A stretch of DNA of 64,000 nucleotides, taken from assembly GCA_946902875.1 (NCBI GenBank), contig OX336345.1, forward strand, positions 8,463,395-8,527,394, in the 5' to 3' direction. The stretch is from Nematopogon swammerdamellus (taxonomy: Eukaryota; Arthropoda; Insecta; Lepidoptera; Adelidae). The translations under genes were made by a program, and so were the position numbers. Shown in pieces: positions 35,421 through 47,130 of this stretch. The notes below the pieces were generated by a model. It saw nothing but the letters and a program-made list of their open reading frames with translations. It had not been told where the DNA came from and ran no database searches. Each line of letters opens with the position of its first letter. Within the stretch, counting starts at the first letter, position 1.

Positions 35421-38043
35421 CGAGCGACAACACAACTTGGCGCGATTACACAAAAAAATCAGGTACCATAAAGACTTGGTCCGCTGTCCGCGAAAATACT
35501 CGTTTAACGAAAGTTGAATTTGGCCGCACCTGTCTGGACTCTGGACAGGATTTTTGTTGAGTGCAATAGAGTCAGCAAATCAAAGGATGTCGTGGCCACG
35601 GCAGAGAGGTACTTGAAGCCGGAATTGGAGAGGAGAGAGATGAGCCTAAATTTACCAGAACCCAACCGACGAGAGGAGACACTGACGAGGCGAATTTGCG
35701 ATGGAAACGAGTCAAGTCAAGAGGTTTACCGCTACACGGAGCCGCGGTGACTATACCTACGGCGGAACGCCTGCCTGACGACGACGACGACGACGCGACG
35801 GCGGTGGAGTGTGCGGGTCGAGTGTTGACTTATTGAACCTAAAGGCGGGGGAGCCTCTTCAATATCGCATCGATGAGCCCGACCGAGCAAACTTTGACTC
35901 TTCTGGTTTAAAACTTTGGTTAGAATATGAAAATCTACTAGTTGCAATCGTGTTCAACGAGTACTTGTCGCGACCGTCTCGTCGGTACTGAGGAACGCGT
36001 CGTGTGCCGAGTGTCACATTCCGCCTACATACAGCTGATAAATTCACGTTTCCGCTCGATTCACTACAAACTGCTGCAGCTGTAGAGAGTTCACAAATAT
36101 ACTCAATGAGGCACATTATCATAAACAGCGAAGCGTGTAGCGTTATCGAACAACGTAATCCACAACACAACGCCTGAACAAAGCGCACGAAAAAAAAAAC
36201 AAGCGACAAACAAAATATCAGTCGATCGATGCACGCACGAGTAGGAGTAGAGAAGAGCGGAATGGAAACACTGCACTAGAAAAAGTAGAGCCTCGATAAC
36301 ATTGGACGTTCGCTTCTTTCGGAATCATTTGCATAAGTTAGAAAGTCGACAACCGAATATAGCGAATGAGTCAGCTCCTCTACTGCGAGACGCTCGCCAC
36401 AGCGACTGTCGTGTCGCGCTCTCTGCTTATGTTTGACGCGGCCGAGGTGAGCGCTGTTGGAGTCGTATGGAGTGGTGCGGTGTCGAGCGAGACTCGGACG
36501 CGGAGAGGCGCGAGGGTACAGGCGTTTGTTTATCGCAAATGGTTCGGTCGTCTGTTAAGTTCACGTCACCGACGACGAGGTGGCGCTTAGTCTCGGATGA
36601 ACCTGTATAGTATTACAATTTACATGCGCTTACATGTCGGTGCAATTTTACACACACGCTAATAAATTCGAGATTTTCGGTGGTATGTAAGAGTAAAGTT
36701 CTTCGAATTACTCGAAAGAGTTGGAAAAGAATATAGTGCTAATATAATTATAGTGCATGCGTGCACGAGATCTCGAACTCGTAGCGGTGCGTGCGATCGA
36801 ACACGATCACTCATATCAGTATCACACACTTCAATATGGCGAGTGGCGGGCGGGCGACTTATATTATCACTTCGCAAAGAAGGCACAGAGAACGAACGAA
36901 GACGTAAGTAAGGTAAGATGCGCACGTCAATAATACTCAAGGAGGAGGCTTCGAATCCAACTGTGATCCCCTCTCACCTCTCGGGTTGCCTCCAGTGCCT
37001 CCACCGACTCCAGCGCCGGGTGAGCGAGCAGATAGCGAAGAGCGCTGGCACAGATAACCGACATAATAATCCTAATATTATGTATTCCACTGAAGCGAGC
37101 TTTCGCGGGGTTCCGTAAAAGGTTTTTCCGTAAAATAATGCGTAATTCGGAGAAAACAACAAGAAACTCCGGATTTAAAGACGGCTCTTCACTATATAAC
37201 GATATATGCACTGTCAATTGGTTATAAGATCCATTGACTTATATATTAATAAGATCGGACATGCTTGACAACAACTGGAACTGGATGCTGGCATGATAGA
37301 TAAAGGACGACGTTTTTGATGTGATACACAGGAACAAGATGTCTTCCCTCATCGGCGTCCATCCGGAGCAGAACAGAACATGGGGAGGATGTCGGGGTGG
37401 AGCAGTCACAGTGATCATTCTTTAAGCACAAATAACAATAAAATTATATCAATCAAAACCTATGTACACGTTTTGTCTCATTCATTACTTACGATTTCAT
37501 CTGCGCTTCGCCTACGCAAAAGTCGTCTCGCAAAAAAACGTGTATCGGTGACGGTCGGCTCGTTGCCGTGCGTGGAGCATGTGAAGAGTGGTACTGGTAA
37601 TCGTTCGGCATACACCGTATCTACCTACATACACACACATGCACAGCTTGTGAGAGAAGTGCGCTCGTCTAAAGTCAAGGTGAACCAGATATTATGATCC
37701 GAGTACGGCCGCAGCCTCCGCCGCGACTTCGGCGTCAACGCTGATGTAACTTGAGGACCGGCTAAGGTTACAATACAGTATGTACGCGGCAATGACGAAA
37801 GCTTCTATGTAACATAACCATCACAGCAGATAAGATCCTAAAACCTGAACTTAGAAAAAAGAGATCGAACTTCCACCCAAGCGGACGAGAACCAAAATAG
37901 GCAAACTTGGCCCCGTGCACCGACCGATGGTGTTTAGTCGCCGTCAAGCGCACCCTATTCAAAAACGCACGGTCAGTTGGTATTGTGTAATACAGTGGCA
38001 GAATCGATCGCCCATACCTGTATTGAAGTTTCGTCAGGAAAAT
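35421..38043. other. No gene seen
   Basis: Mixed composition. A GACGACGACGACGACGACG run is at 35778-35796. No frame with a recognisable domain; the 116-codon minus frame at 36209 overlaps others and is unsupported. Confidence 0.4.
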
Positions 38044-38092
38044 TATGGCTTGACATTAATTAGTCTAGCAGGCTAATGAATGTCAAGCCATA
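38044..38092. repeat. 20-bp hairpin, one mismatch
   Basis: TATGGCTTGACATTAATTAG (38044-38063) pairs with 38073-38092 around TCTAGCAGG, with one mismatch. The stem size is within the range of short fold-backs. It is shorter than a typical animal pre-miRNA and no known mature miRNA was recognised. Confidence 0.85.
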
Positions 38093-40041
38093 CGCAAGGT
38101 TCTAAATAGTAAGATAAACATCGGGAAAGCGCGTGTTTTCTTCACGCAGCACGGAGGTTTCCATAGATCCAGTCTACCATACCTGTCAAAAAAGCATAAT
38201 CGTCTATCTTTTGTCTGTCTGCAATGTAAACTACCGGTGGCGCCATCTATTATTTAGTAGCGTGAATATGTACTAATTGATTCTTAGCACGTTCCTTGTA
38301 TGGGGACCCCTTCATTTTTTACTTTTTGCTTTTTTTATTAATTGTTGACACATCCGCCATAATACCACATTAATGTGAAAATTTCAACAGGCTACGTACT
38401 ACGGTTCAAAATATGTATACACTATAACCCTTCCTTTTTTGGCTTCGCCGTAGTCGGGTAAAAACGGACGGACGCGGACGGACGGACGGACAGAGATAAA
38501 CAGACAGACAGACAGACATACGGCGTAGGCTTAGTAATAAGCTTCCACATGGGTACGGAACGGACGGATCCTTAAAAACATTTCTTCAAGGTCGCTGCCC
38601 CGCCGCGGTCGCATCGACCTACCGCGTTGACGTCGCGCGGCGATGATGGCTGGCTGCCGCTTGACCAGCCGTGAAGAAACTGAAACCTCACGCCTCGCTG
38701 ACAACACACGATGGAAACGAGGGACAAACGAGTAGTCGACATGGCAGCACTCCACCCGGAGTTAACACAAACGTAACTACACCGACACCGTGCCTATCTA
38801 CTAATAGTGACTCATTTACAGGACAGTAACACACACACACACAGTCCGCGATCGGTTGTATCGTAGATTGAATATTCAGTCAACGCTACATACAGTTACT
38901 TATTTATTACAGTTCATCGCGGACTGTCTTCGTCTACCGAGTTTGTCTACATTTCGTTACAGTCACAACACCGATGATTCAATGGAACTTAATGGAAGTA
39001 GATTTAATTTAAAAACATATCGATGTGTACGTGAAAACAAGTGACTCAAAGTCCCCGTATGTAAAGTATGCCTATGCTCGTACTTTGTAATGATTGTGAA
39101 TGTAATGAATATAAACGTTAAAATAAATAGAGTTGGATGCGACAAGGGGCGAGGCGGACGGAGGCGGAGGAGGCGCGTCGCGCATATTGACTGACGCTAT
39201 CTGTTCAGCAGACGATGCAGCCGGCGCGGCGCGGTACGACTGCCTACGCATTGTTTTTACTCCATAAACTCTCTTGTTACATTGAACGCAAAATAATGAG
39301 GTCAGACGCTCGTAAACAAAGCGGAGAGATAACATCGTACGACTCCGTCTGCGGCGTGCTTGCCGACCGCACACCCACTACACACCCAGCCAGAGACGCA
39401 TTGCGCAGACCAGACACGTCTTGCGCGGGGTGAGGCTGCACTGCAACTACGGAGTCTATTGTTACCGATAAACGCTTGGTATCGATGAACACTGTTCATA
39501 CATAATATTCATCTCTAATTTAATGCAATTCACGTTAGCCATAACAATACACCGTCATAATAATATTAATGTGCTGATCATTCATAAAAAACAAGTCGCC
39601 TGCAACGGCGAAAGAAGCGAAGAAGTCGTCTATCTTCCGAACAGTGCAGAAAAATACAAATAGCAACTTAAGCCCTCTACCGAAATGGAATAGGAGGAGA
39701 CGGAGTGAAATGAAAGGCTGTCGTTTCGTAGAACATGAAGAGTGGAGGCGTAGGTACGTAAAAAGTTGGAATCGGTCGAGCGCGAGCGACACGCAGATGA
39801 CGTCGCGTCGGTACAACACAAGCGGGAACAAAGTATACGGACCCACGTGTCGCGTCGGTTGATCAGACCTCCTTCGTGGTGGTTGGTACTCGGAATGGGA
39901 CCGGTGGAAGAGGTGGGAGCCGCCCATGGACAGATTCTGATTAGGTATGCAGACAAATCAAATCCGCAACCTTCGTTATCTTGTGATCGCAAGCCCAATA
40001 TTTAAAATTTTAAGTTTACGATCATTGAAATTGATGAATTT
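38093..40041. other. No gene; retroposon-like tail 38400-38575
   Basis: TTTTTTGGCTTCGCCGTAGT, then ACGGACGGACGG and GACAGACAGACAGACA, form a tail like those at 8255 and 22420. A (CA)8 run is at 38828. Frames at 39072-39998 overlap on both strands and are unsupported. Confidence 0.4.
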
Positions 40042-40200
40042 TATGTAAACCAACATGGGTGGCTGTGCCGAAGGACCAATGGTGCAGTCGGTCGACAGAC
40101 CCAAATTCCTCAGTGAGGCGTCTTCCACCAGATTTGCGGACAGTCTAGACTGCTAGACAACGTTTGAAGACTTAAAGGATTTACTTTAAAGGATTCGTGA
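40042..40200 (-). repeat. Family C' tail fragment
   Basis: TTTTATGTAAACCAACATGG and GTGGCTGTGCCGAAGGACCA match the plus-strand reading of the 29160 copy. Truncated before the polymerase. Confidence 0.6.
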
Positions 40201-40849
40201 TAAAATCAAGCTTGAGCTGTAAAAATCAAAGTGAGCTGAGTCGAGCTGATCGAATTAAATGTCTTGAACAAAGAGATGAGTTGAGATGAGGAGAACGGAG
40301 CCGAGGTGAGGCAGTTTTTACCAATAATTTGAACATGGCTTTACATATAGCGCCCCCTGAGTTGAGCGGGACGTCTTTTTCTTATGAATACGTAATGCAG
40401 TAATGGGGCGGCCCGGGCAAACGACTCGTTGTAGGTAGGGCGGAGGGTGGTCTGTAACCAGCACTTACCCTTTACAGTACATTAACTAGGAATCACTGAA
40501 AGCACTGATTGTAGAGTTAAATCACGAACAGTGTAATCGTCGGCGCCACGTTTAAGCAGTCCCATGCTAGAAGTTTCAGGGTTGGTAAAAGGGTTGGACG
40601 CAAATATTTTACTTGGAAGTATTAGCTGTTCGCGGTTATACCCGATGACGTCAAGTGTTCGCAGTTTTCCAGCTATTAAATTAATGTACGACTTAGTAAA
40701 TTTATTTTAGATATGAAGTAGTGGTATATGTACGCAATAACATTAATTCTTTTGAGTTTAATAGCGCAAGTCACCATTATAATAAATAACACACGTGAAT
40801 AACTCAGAGCGTTTAACGTGGTTTAAAATCTGTTGCGCATGAATCGGCG
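40201..40849. other. No gene seen
   Basis: GAGCTGAG-like direct repeats lie near 40210-40250. Otherwise featureless. Confidence 0.45.
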
Positions 40850-41395
40850 ATGGCTGAAAAAGACCCTGACGTGATTGGACCCAAATTGTACGAACATTTT
40901 CCTGATAAAATTAAATCTATAAATAGTGTCAATGTGTTCCAGAGTCAGCTGAAAATATTTCTCTAGACAATCCATTTTACAAGTGAATTTTTTTCTTATT
41001 GTAAATAAAAATTCAGCGACTGATTATATTGTTTATATGTTTAAGGTCAACTATTATGACTTGACTGAACCCTATGTTCTTTGTCTTTTCTTATGGATCT
41101 CTTCTTCTTTTTATCTTTATAGGGATATATCCTAGACGTATTTATTGTTTAGACATAGTTTGTTATATTTAACGCAATTAAAACTTAGTATTTATATAAA
41201 AAAAACTCTATAAGGTTTACCAGGTTCTTCCCGAGGTTCTTCCTTATAGATAGACTGCATTGCTGAACGGGGCATAACAAAATAAATGATGATTGATGAA
41301 TGATGACGAACCATACTGAATAATATACATATGTCTCAATGAAATATTGTTAATGTTGTGTGTTGTGCGAAATAAATAACTGAATCTGAATCAGA
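40850..41395 (+). pseudogene. Worn LINE 3' end with RT C-terminal trace
   Basis: A short plus frame reads FPDKIKSINSVNVFQSQLKIFL followed by a stop and IHFTSEFFSYC. This resembles the final residues of several insect non-LTR reverse transcriptases (LPDxIKxxxxxxxFKxxLKxFL). An AT-rich untranslated region follows and ends in GCGAAATAAATAACTGAATCT, an AATAAA signal plus a CTGAAT tail. Very degraded; the clade is not assigned. Confidence 0.4.
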
Positions 41396-41954
41396 AACAA
41401 TGGTTGCGTAATTGGCCGCGTTGCTAACTTCACACGGGCAAAATAATGCAGGGCTTGATACGTTCTAGCTAGACATAACGATATGAAGTAAAGCTGGGAA
41501 CGAGCGGCGGTGTGGAGTATCAGCTAATAAGGCAATTAGTAGGAAGTAGCGAGGAACAACGGCGCCGCGAGGGGAGCTGCATCTCCGCCTGTTTCTGAGC
41601 CAGTCGAGACGCGCGGCCACGAGTGGCGAATCGTCTGCTGAAGAGCTCTTCTCGACTCTGTGAGGGGTTGCGGGACTTGCGGGGAGGCAAAATAGTTAAG
41701 AGTTAGCTTTCAAAACTACTATTGCGCACGGATGCAGCGAACGCACTTGTGCCTTTTGAAAAGCTCTTTGATTCCACCTGGTAATTTTGGTGAAATTGAT
41801 TTTTTTGTTCTAATTTTAGGTAATTTACCAATTTCTTGAAATACACACAACAACTGTATAAAACAGAACCCTAAACTAAGACTCCCTCAATATGTAACTA
41901 TTTCATTGCGCCTCCCCTGAGTTATGTTAACTTCTAGGAACATCTTTTAAGTAT
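41396..41954. other. No gene seen
   Basis: CpG-rich 41490-41690, then AT-rich. Confidence 0.5.
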
Positions 41955-42045
41955 TGAAGGCACCAAGTTCACCCGGTGTTATGGGCTGACATCACGGATG
42001 TTGTAGGTGATATAGCCAACCGTGTCAGTTTACATGAAAAAAAAG
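41955..42045 (+). repeat. Family A tail fragment with poly(A)
   Basis: GGCACCAAGTTCACCCGGTG through GCCAACCGTGTCAGTTTACA and A8. The shortest 5'-truncated copy. Confidence 0.75.
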
Positions 42046-42766
42046 GGATATATGAAAAGCCATAAATTGACAGAAGTGTGAAAAGTATCGGAAAATCGCC
42101 GAGTGAAAGAAGAGTAAACGAAGAACGAACGGCACGTGCGTCGTCGTAGGTCCTGCCAGCGGATTTTTAATTTCGTGTTCGAATTATGTGAGTGAGACAA
42201 ATGAGAGGATAACTTATGCAGGATTTTTTATTTTATTTTATATTCTTGCGAGGTGTGAGTGATGGTGCGACGCTCTGGGGCGCGCCGCCGCCGGTTTAAA
42301 ACATCGGAAACCATCTCTATGTTCCGGTTGGTCATACATAACATAACAGAAAACGTGTAATGCGGTCGTACCACTTGCGGGGGTTGTGGCCGAGATGTGC
42401 GGCGTCTATAAGGATGTACGTGCGTGGATACACGTTGAGGTGGAGCGGAACAGCCGCGGCAGTCGCCCGAGAAGATAGCTAATAAATTAAACATTCAAGA
42501 GCGATGTCTGGCCAACGCAACGTGCCGTCCGACGCCACCTCCGCCCTCGGCCACCGCGCCAGCCTCACTTCCATCCAATTACACAAAATGTCTGCACATT
42601 GCTGCAACAGCGGCCGAATCACGCCGACCCGCGGCTAGGGTTGTCATTAGTTAATTTTGCGCAAAACGTGACCTGATTTTAGGCTGTTTCAGGAGAGTTT
42701 CAATTGCGTTCCATCAGGGGTTTGATTCTGAACTCTATTCTCGTGTAGTACCTATTTGTGTGTAGA
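42046..42766. other. No gene seen
   Basis: An 88-codon minus frame (42494-42228) has no family resemblance. The rest is spacer. Confidence 0.45.
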
Positions 42767-43127
42767 TTTTTTTATGGAAACTGACACTGTTGGCTACATC
42801 CGTGATGCCAGCCCATAACACCAGCTGCCATGTCAGTGCTTCCCTTCATTTCATGTCGGCTACACTGAACTGAACGGAAAACACGAACTATTTACATAGC
42901 CGTTTCGGCCGACGACGTTTCATTCAGTGCGGTGGTACCAACCCGGGCGGGATAAACCCTACCACCTAATAAGGTAAGAAGGAAAGGGACCTATACAGTT
43001 TTACGTGGAATCCGACCCACGGTCAGCCTCCAACGGTCGAGCGGTCATCCATCCAAGTACTGACCGCTCATAGGGTTGCTTAACAACAGTCGACCAACCG
43101 CACCACTGTGCTACCGACCGAGGCTAA
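42767..43127 (-). mobile_element. Composite SINE: 5S-rRNA-like head on family A tail
   Basis: Read on the minus strand, it opens with a tRNA-type box A (TAGCACAGTGG, complement of 43103-43113). A 5S-rRNA-like block follows (43084 down to 43041) holding a box A-like TTAAGCAACCC, an intermediate element GGTCAGTAC (43057-43065) and box C TGGATGGATGACCGC (43041-43055). A B-box-like GGTCGGATTCC is at 43007-43017. The body then runs into family A sequence and an A-run (poly-T 42767-42773). Head and tail are one unit because the copy at 58155 crosses the same junction (GTAAAACTGTA-GGTCCC). Pol III type 1 transcription is inferred from the boxes. Confidence 0.65.
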
Positions 43128-43309
43128 CAAATGATAGACTCGGACCAAAAAGCGCCTGATGAAAGTGTCTGAAAACCGTATGGTATTGACATGAGCGACT
43201 AGCTAAGCTAAGAATCTACACGTATGTAAGTATATGTTACCTAAAAATTGTATAAACTTTTAGAAAGTTATCTGTGTCTGTCTGTATACAAGAGTTCGTT
43301 TGAAAAAAA

Positions 43310-43600
43310 AAAAATAAAAATTATGGAAACTGACACGGTTGGCTACATCACCTACTACAACATCCGTGATGTCAGCCCATAACACCGGGTGAACTTGGTG
43401 CCACGTCAGCGCTTCCCTTCGGCCGTGCCGGCTACACTGAACTGGACGGAAAACACAAACTATTTACATAGCCGTTTCGACCGACCTTTCATTCAGTGCG
43501 GTGGTACCAATCCGGGCGGGTTAAACCCTGCCACCTAGTAATATAACAAGGGAGTTTTATCCCTTAGTCGCCTTTTACGACATACACAAATATGGAAATG
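43310..43600 (-). repeat. Family A retroposon, long form
   Basis: On plus it runs from TTATGGAAACTGACACGGTT to CCCTTAGTCGCCTTTTACGA, i.e. the LINE-type body rather than the 5S-headed one. It lies 180 bp from the composite SINE in the same orientation. Confidence 0.8.
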
Positions 43601-44213
43601 TGCAGATTTTGAAGACTCGCTGCCATGGTGAATGGCATCCTTGCTTGCGGCATACATAACATAACAACGCACTGATTGCCGCATGCTGGCTGAGTACATC
43701 TAATTCAATTATCGGCAGTCAATCGACTCAGCGGCGCTTGACATCGCGCACGCTTCCTCTATTTCCTGTTGCCATCCCACTACTGATACGCTCGGCTGAG
43801 CCACAACTCCATTTTTCGGATGCAATCGGCTTCACTCATCAAGTTGAGTTGTTGCAGGTTACCGTACGTACCGAGTCCCACTTCATAAAGGTTACGATGG
43901 CTGCACTCACAGAACAGCCGATCGGCTCGGTTTCTTGTTCTGTGGCTATACTATTAGAAAGAAAGAAATGTTTTATTTTCACTTCACACAAATACTACTA
44001 CTAAAAAAATTTTGTAGGTCTTTAGAACGGCAAGATTCTATAAATAGTTTTTGTGTTGTACTGCAATTGCAAATTTTATATTATTATAGTTGTAGTTCTT
44101 GTGGTTGTTTTATTTGAAGTCTCTGTTTCTGTATCTAACTTTTATGTATTAGTTTATATCCACACAGAGTCTACAAATGCAATATCTTATAAAACAAAGT
44201 AACTTAATCCATA
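43601..44213. other. No gene seen
   Basis: An 88-codon plus frame (43738-44004) is unsupported. A T-rich stretch follows at 44040-44160. Confidence 0.45.
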
Positions 44214-44258
44214 TAATAATAAATCTGTAAGGGATGGTCCCTTACAGATTTATTATTA
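44214..44258. repeat. Perfect 21-bp hairpin
   Basis: TAATAATAAATCTGTAAGGG plus A (44214-44234) pairs exactly with 44238-44258 around TGG. Confidence 0.9.
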
Positions 44259-44384
44259 GTATTGATTATGCTTGCTGTGCATTGGGGTGCACATACTAGT
44301 ATGTACTATTTATTTGTATCGTGAATCTTTTATGTTTTAAGCCGTGTGTTCTGTTCGTGTTTGATAAAAATAAATAAAAATAAA

Positions 44385-44480
44385 TTAAACGTGTGGAAGG
44401 TCTTCTGGGAAATATCTTCCCCTACTCCTACAATACACGGTTCAATTCGCGGGTTAATAGCTTTTCCCCATAGCGACCTA
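44385..44480 (+). pseudogene. Family C' reverse transcriptase trace
   Basis: CTGGGAAATATCTTCCCCTA, CTCCTACAAT and CGCGGGTTAATAGC line up with the complement of 5590-5680, the AKVWNGLPGNIFPHSYNP-encoding part. Fewer than 100 bp survive. Confidence 0.55.
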
Positions 44481-44509
44481 ACCTTATCAATAGCTCGATA
44501 AACTTCCTG

Positions 44510-44822
44510 CACGTATATTTCCCCCCAAGTCACAGATCAATCAAGTACAGTCTCGGGTTAGGGACGTGAACACCTGTTAGGCCGGCATGGTATTCGCAAC
44601 CCCCGCAACGACCGAATATCCAAGGCATCGTTGGACATGTTATGGGTGGCTCGGCCCCACATATGCATGTCGAGTTTTCTATAAAAATATATACCTAAGA
44701 TCTTTCATTAGTGTTCGCAACCCCCGCAACGACCGAATATCCAAGGCATCGTTAGACATGTTATGGGTGGCTCGGCCCCACATATGCATGTCGAGTTTTC
44801 TATAAAAATATATACCTAAGAT
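44510..44822 (+). repeat. Family C 3' end with 121-bp tandem duplication
   Basis: The tail (GGCATGGTATTCGCAACCCC, CATCGTTGGACATGTTATGG, TTTTCTATAAAAATATATAC) is present in full, and then 44593-44713 is repeated at 44714-44833 with one or two changes. The second unit runs into the first 11 bases of the fold-back at 44823. Confidence 0.85.
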
Positions 44823-45068
44823 CTTTCATTAGTAGGTAACTTTACGCTAAGGGGTGTATGTGTATCAGATACTGATCACGTTCCCATACCCATTTTTTTC
44901 GGATATCAAATACCTACCCATCCTACTAAAATAATAGTTTATTAGCAATATTTGATAGCATGGGTAGGTAGGTATTTAATATCGTAAAAAAAATAAATGG
45001 GTATGGGAACGTGATCAGTATCTGATACACATTTACGCTAAGGCGCTAAAGTTACCTACTAATGAAAG
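44823..45068. mobile_element. 246-bp fold-back element, ~100-bp arms
   Basis: CTTTCATTAGTAGGTAACTT (44823 on) and its inverse end the element at 45068. The inner parts of the arms (TGTGTATCAGATACTGATCA, CGTTCCCATACCCATTT, AAATACCTACC) also pair. The loop is short and AT-rich. The left end is included in the adjacent tandem duplication, so the duplication came after insertion. Confidence 0.8.
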
Positions 45069-45759
45069 TTATATACATTATAAATATAATATATTATGTC
45101 TGATATGGAGGCGATGCGATAGCACTCGCCGAGCAATAAACCCGGCGCCTAATAAAACTGGATGTGCGAGTGTAATGCACGGCCCATCGCGTTTATTAAG
45201 GCCAGAGTTTAATTAAGGGATCAATCGCTCCGGTCGCCGGGGCGCCACCACCGCGCCGCTCTAGAGCTGCACGTCGGATTGCGATAACTATGCAAATAGG
45301 TACACGTGTAACCGTAAGCCAATGCGCGCCCGCCCACACCACACCGCCACCGCCCAAATTGTATCCGTTATGTCGTATCGATCGCCGTCCTACCGCGCCT
45401 CCGCGGACCCGCCGGCGCCCCCCGCACACCCCCCGCAGCCGGTGTCACTGTACACGGCTACCTCCTCCTCTTCGAGTGGAAATACACCTGTACAACTAAC
45501 TGTGTCATAATTTCTATCTTGTAGCGCGCGTACCTCTCACGACCACACGCGTCAATGTGATAAGGTTCTAAGCACGTTCTAAGCATATTAAACCTAACCT
45601 AACCTAACCACTCCAGTCTGCTCTAGGCGCACGTTTAAGTCGTTTGTAAATGTAATCAGAAACGTTACGGAATACTCGGTTCCGCAAAACACCTTCGCAA
45701 AATTGGGTGCAGCGCGGGACGGCGGCGGGCGGCGGCGGCGCGCGGCGCATAGTTCAAAG
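45069..45759. other. No gene; short CCTAA run at 45587-45607
   Basis: AACCTAACCTAACCTAACC contains about four units of the insect telomere motif, too short to mean a telomere. CpG-rich patches lie at 45230-45480 and 45700-45750. Confidence 0.5.
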
Positions 45760-46074
45760 CTAGAACGATAAAAAAGGTATGGCCCCCTAACCCTATCCTC
45801 GCCAGCGTAACACGATATAAGTAAAAGCATACTTGTTTCATTGGACGGTCGCGCGCTGGCCCGTCAGTCTGTCATCGGCTGCGTTCGCAAAAACCTGTTT
45901 AAAATGCCCGCATGATCTGTTTTTACGTGTAAAAACACTACAGCCAAGTTTAGTGTGCACAATAGTGGAATATCTTATCATCGGTAAGTACACTCCGCTC
46001 CCCGCAACTCGGCGATGCTAGTTCTCATACAAGCATTTGACAGTCCGGCGTCCATACCTTTTTTATCGTTCTAG
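45760..46074. mobile_element. 315-bp TIR element with perfect 8-bp target duplication
   Basis: 23-bp exact inverted ends (CTAGAACGATAA...GGTATGG; 45760-45782 and 46052-46074) are flanked directly by GTTCAAAG on both sides (45752-45759 and 46075-46082). An 8-bp duplication is usual for hAT and P elements. The end sequence does not fit the common hAT consensus well, so the superfamily is open. It is non-autonomous: the only internal frame (62 codons) is not recognised. Confidence 0.85.
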
Positions 46075-46082
46075 GTTCAAAG

Positions 46083-46575
46083 CTTCGGAGCGCAGGAGTC
46101 ATCATCTCATTCGAGTAGAGTACGCGACAAATTGTTCGTAGGAACTTAGTTGGGTTGCACGGAGGGAACTAATAGACATTTGCTGGTTTTTCATTCATTT
46201 CATCTACGTTGCGTATGATGACGTTCTTTTTACATTTTATGAATACTTAAAATGCCAAATATTCATCAATCTGAGTGCTGATTGCTGTCACCTGATAGAA
46301 AAAATATATTTTATCTCAAGGTCGGCGCGAGCGACCCCATCCCGCACCCCGGATTCCGTGCATTCCGTGAATGGGCGCGCTGGAGACAAAGGTTTTGAAT
46401 GGATTGTGACGAGCGGGGTGAGGGGCGAGAGGGTTGGGGTGCGGTGCGTCAGGCAGGAATGCGCACCGCGCCCTCCCCGAGTACTGCCATCTGATGGCGG
46501 GGGAGAGGAGAGGAGAGGAGAGTTATAGCTAGCTGGCTGCCGAGCTTCCCGCTGTGTTATTTGGTTGATTGTAGT
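46083..46575. other. No gene; GGAGA run near 46505
   Basis: AGAGGAGAGGAGAGGAGAG simple repeat. The block 46320-46490 is GC-rich. Nothing else. Confidence 0.5.
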
Positions 46576-47130
46576 TTTAGCCCCCGACGCAAAAAGAGGG
46601 TGTTATAAGTTTGACGCCGTCTGTCTGTGGCATCATAGCTACTAAACGGGCCGATTGAATGCGGTTTTTTTATTCGAAAGCTAGGTTAACCGGGATGGTT
46701 CCTTAGCTATGTTTGATGAAGATCAGGTCAGCAAATTCGAAGATCATCGGCATTTTTCCTAATTGGTGAAGGAATTTCTGCTATAAAATGGAAATTTATT
46801 ACACTTTCACTCGTCGCCTTGAACGGAAATTATTACAAAAGTAATTTATGTACTTAATTACATTATATATAACCTAACCTAACAAAGTTATTACAAGTTC
46901 TAATTACGTCTCTTAAAAAGCTTGAAATAAAATTTAAATTACAAATAAAAAAAAACCGACACATCTACAATACAAGCCTTAAAAAGTAAAAAAAATTCTG
47001 ATTAGTTAATTAAAGACGTCGGGGGAGCGTTAAGTAAAAACAATTTACTCAGTCCCCCGACGCCTTTTATTAAGTAAGCGGAAATTATGTTTTACTTTTT
47101 AAGCGTTGTTGATGACGTGTCGGGCGTTTT
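46576..47130 (-). mobile_element. Family E fold-back element
   Basis: On plus it opens CCCCCGACGCAAAAAGAGGG, then GTCTGTCTGTGGCATCATAG and GAATGCGGTTTTTTTATTCG, the complement of the family E 3' part. The diverged arms GTCGGGGGAGCGTTAAGTAA and CCCCCGACGCC-TTT-TTAAGTAA follow (47020-47095). Confidence 0.7.

Noticed and set aside
45587..45607. Telomere-like CCTAA run
   Set aside because: Only about four units, within ordinary sequence; similar short runs at 46865 and 52530 are common in insects.
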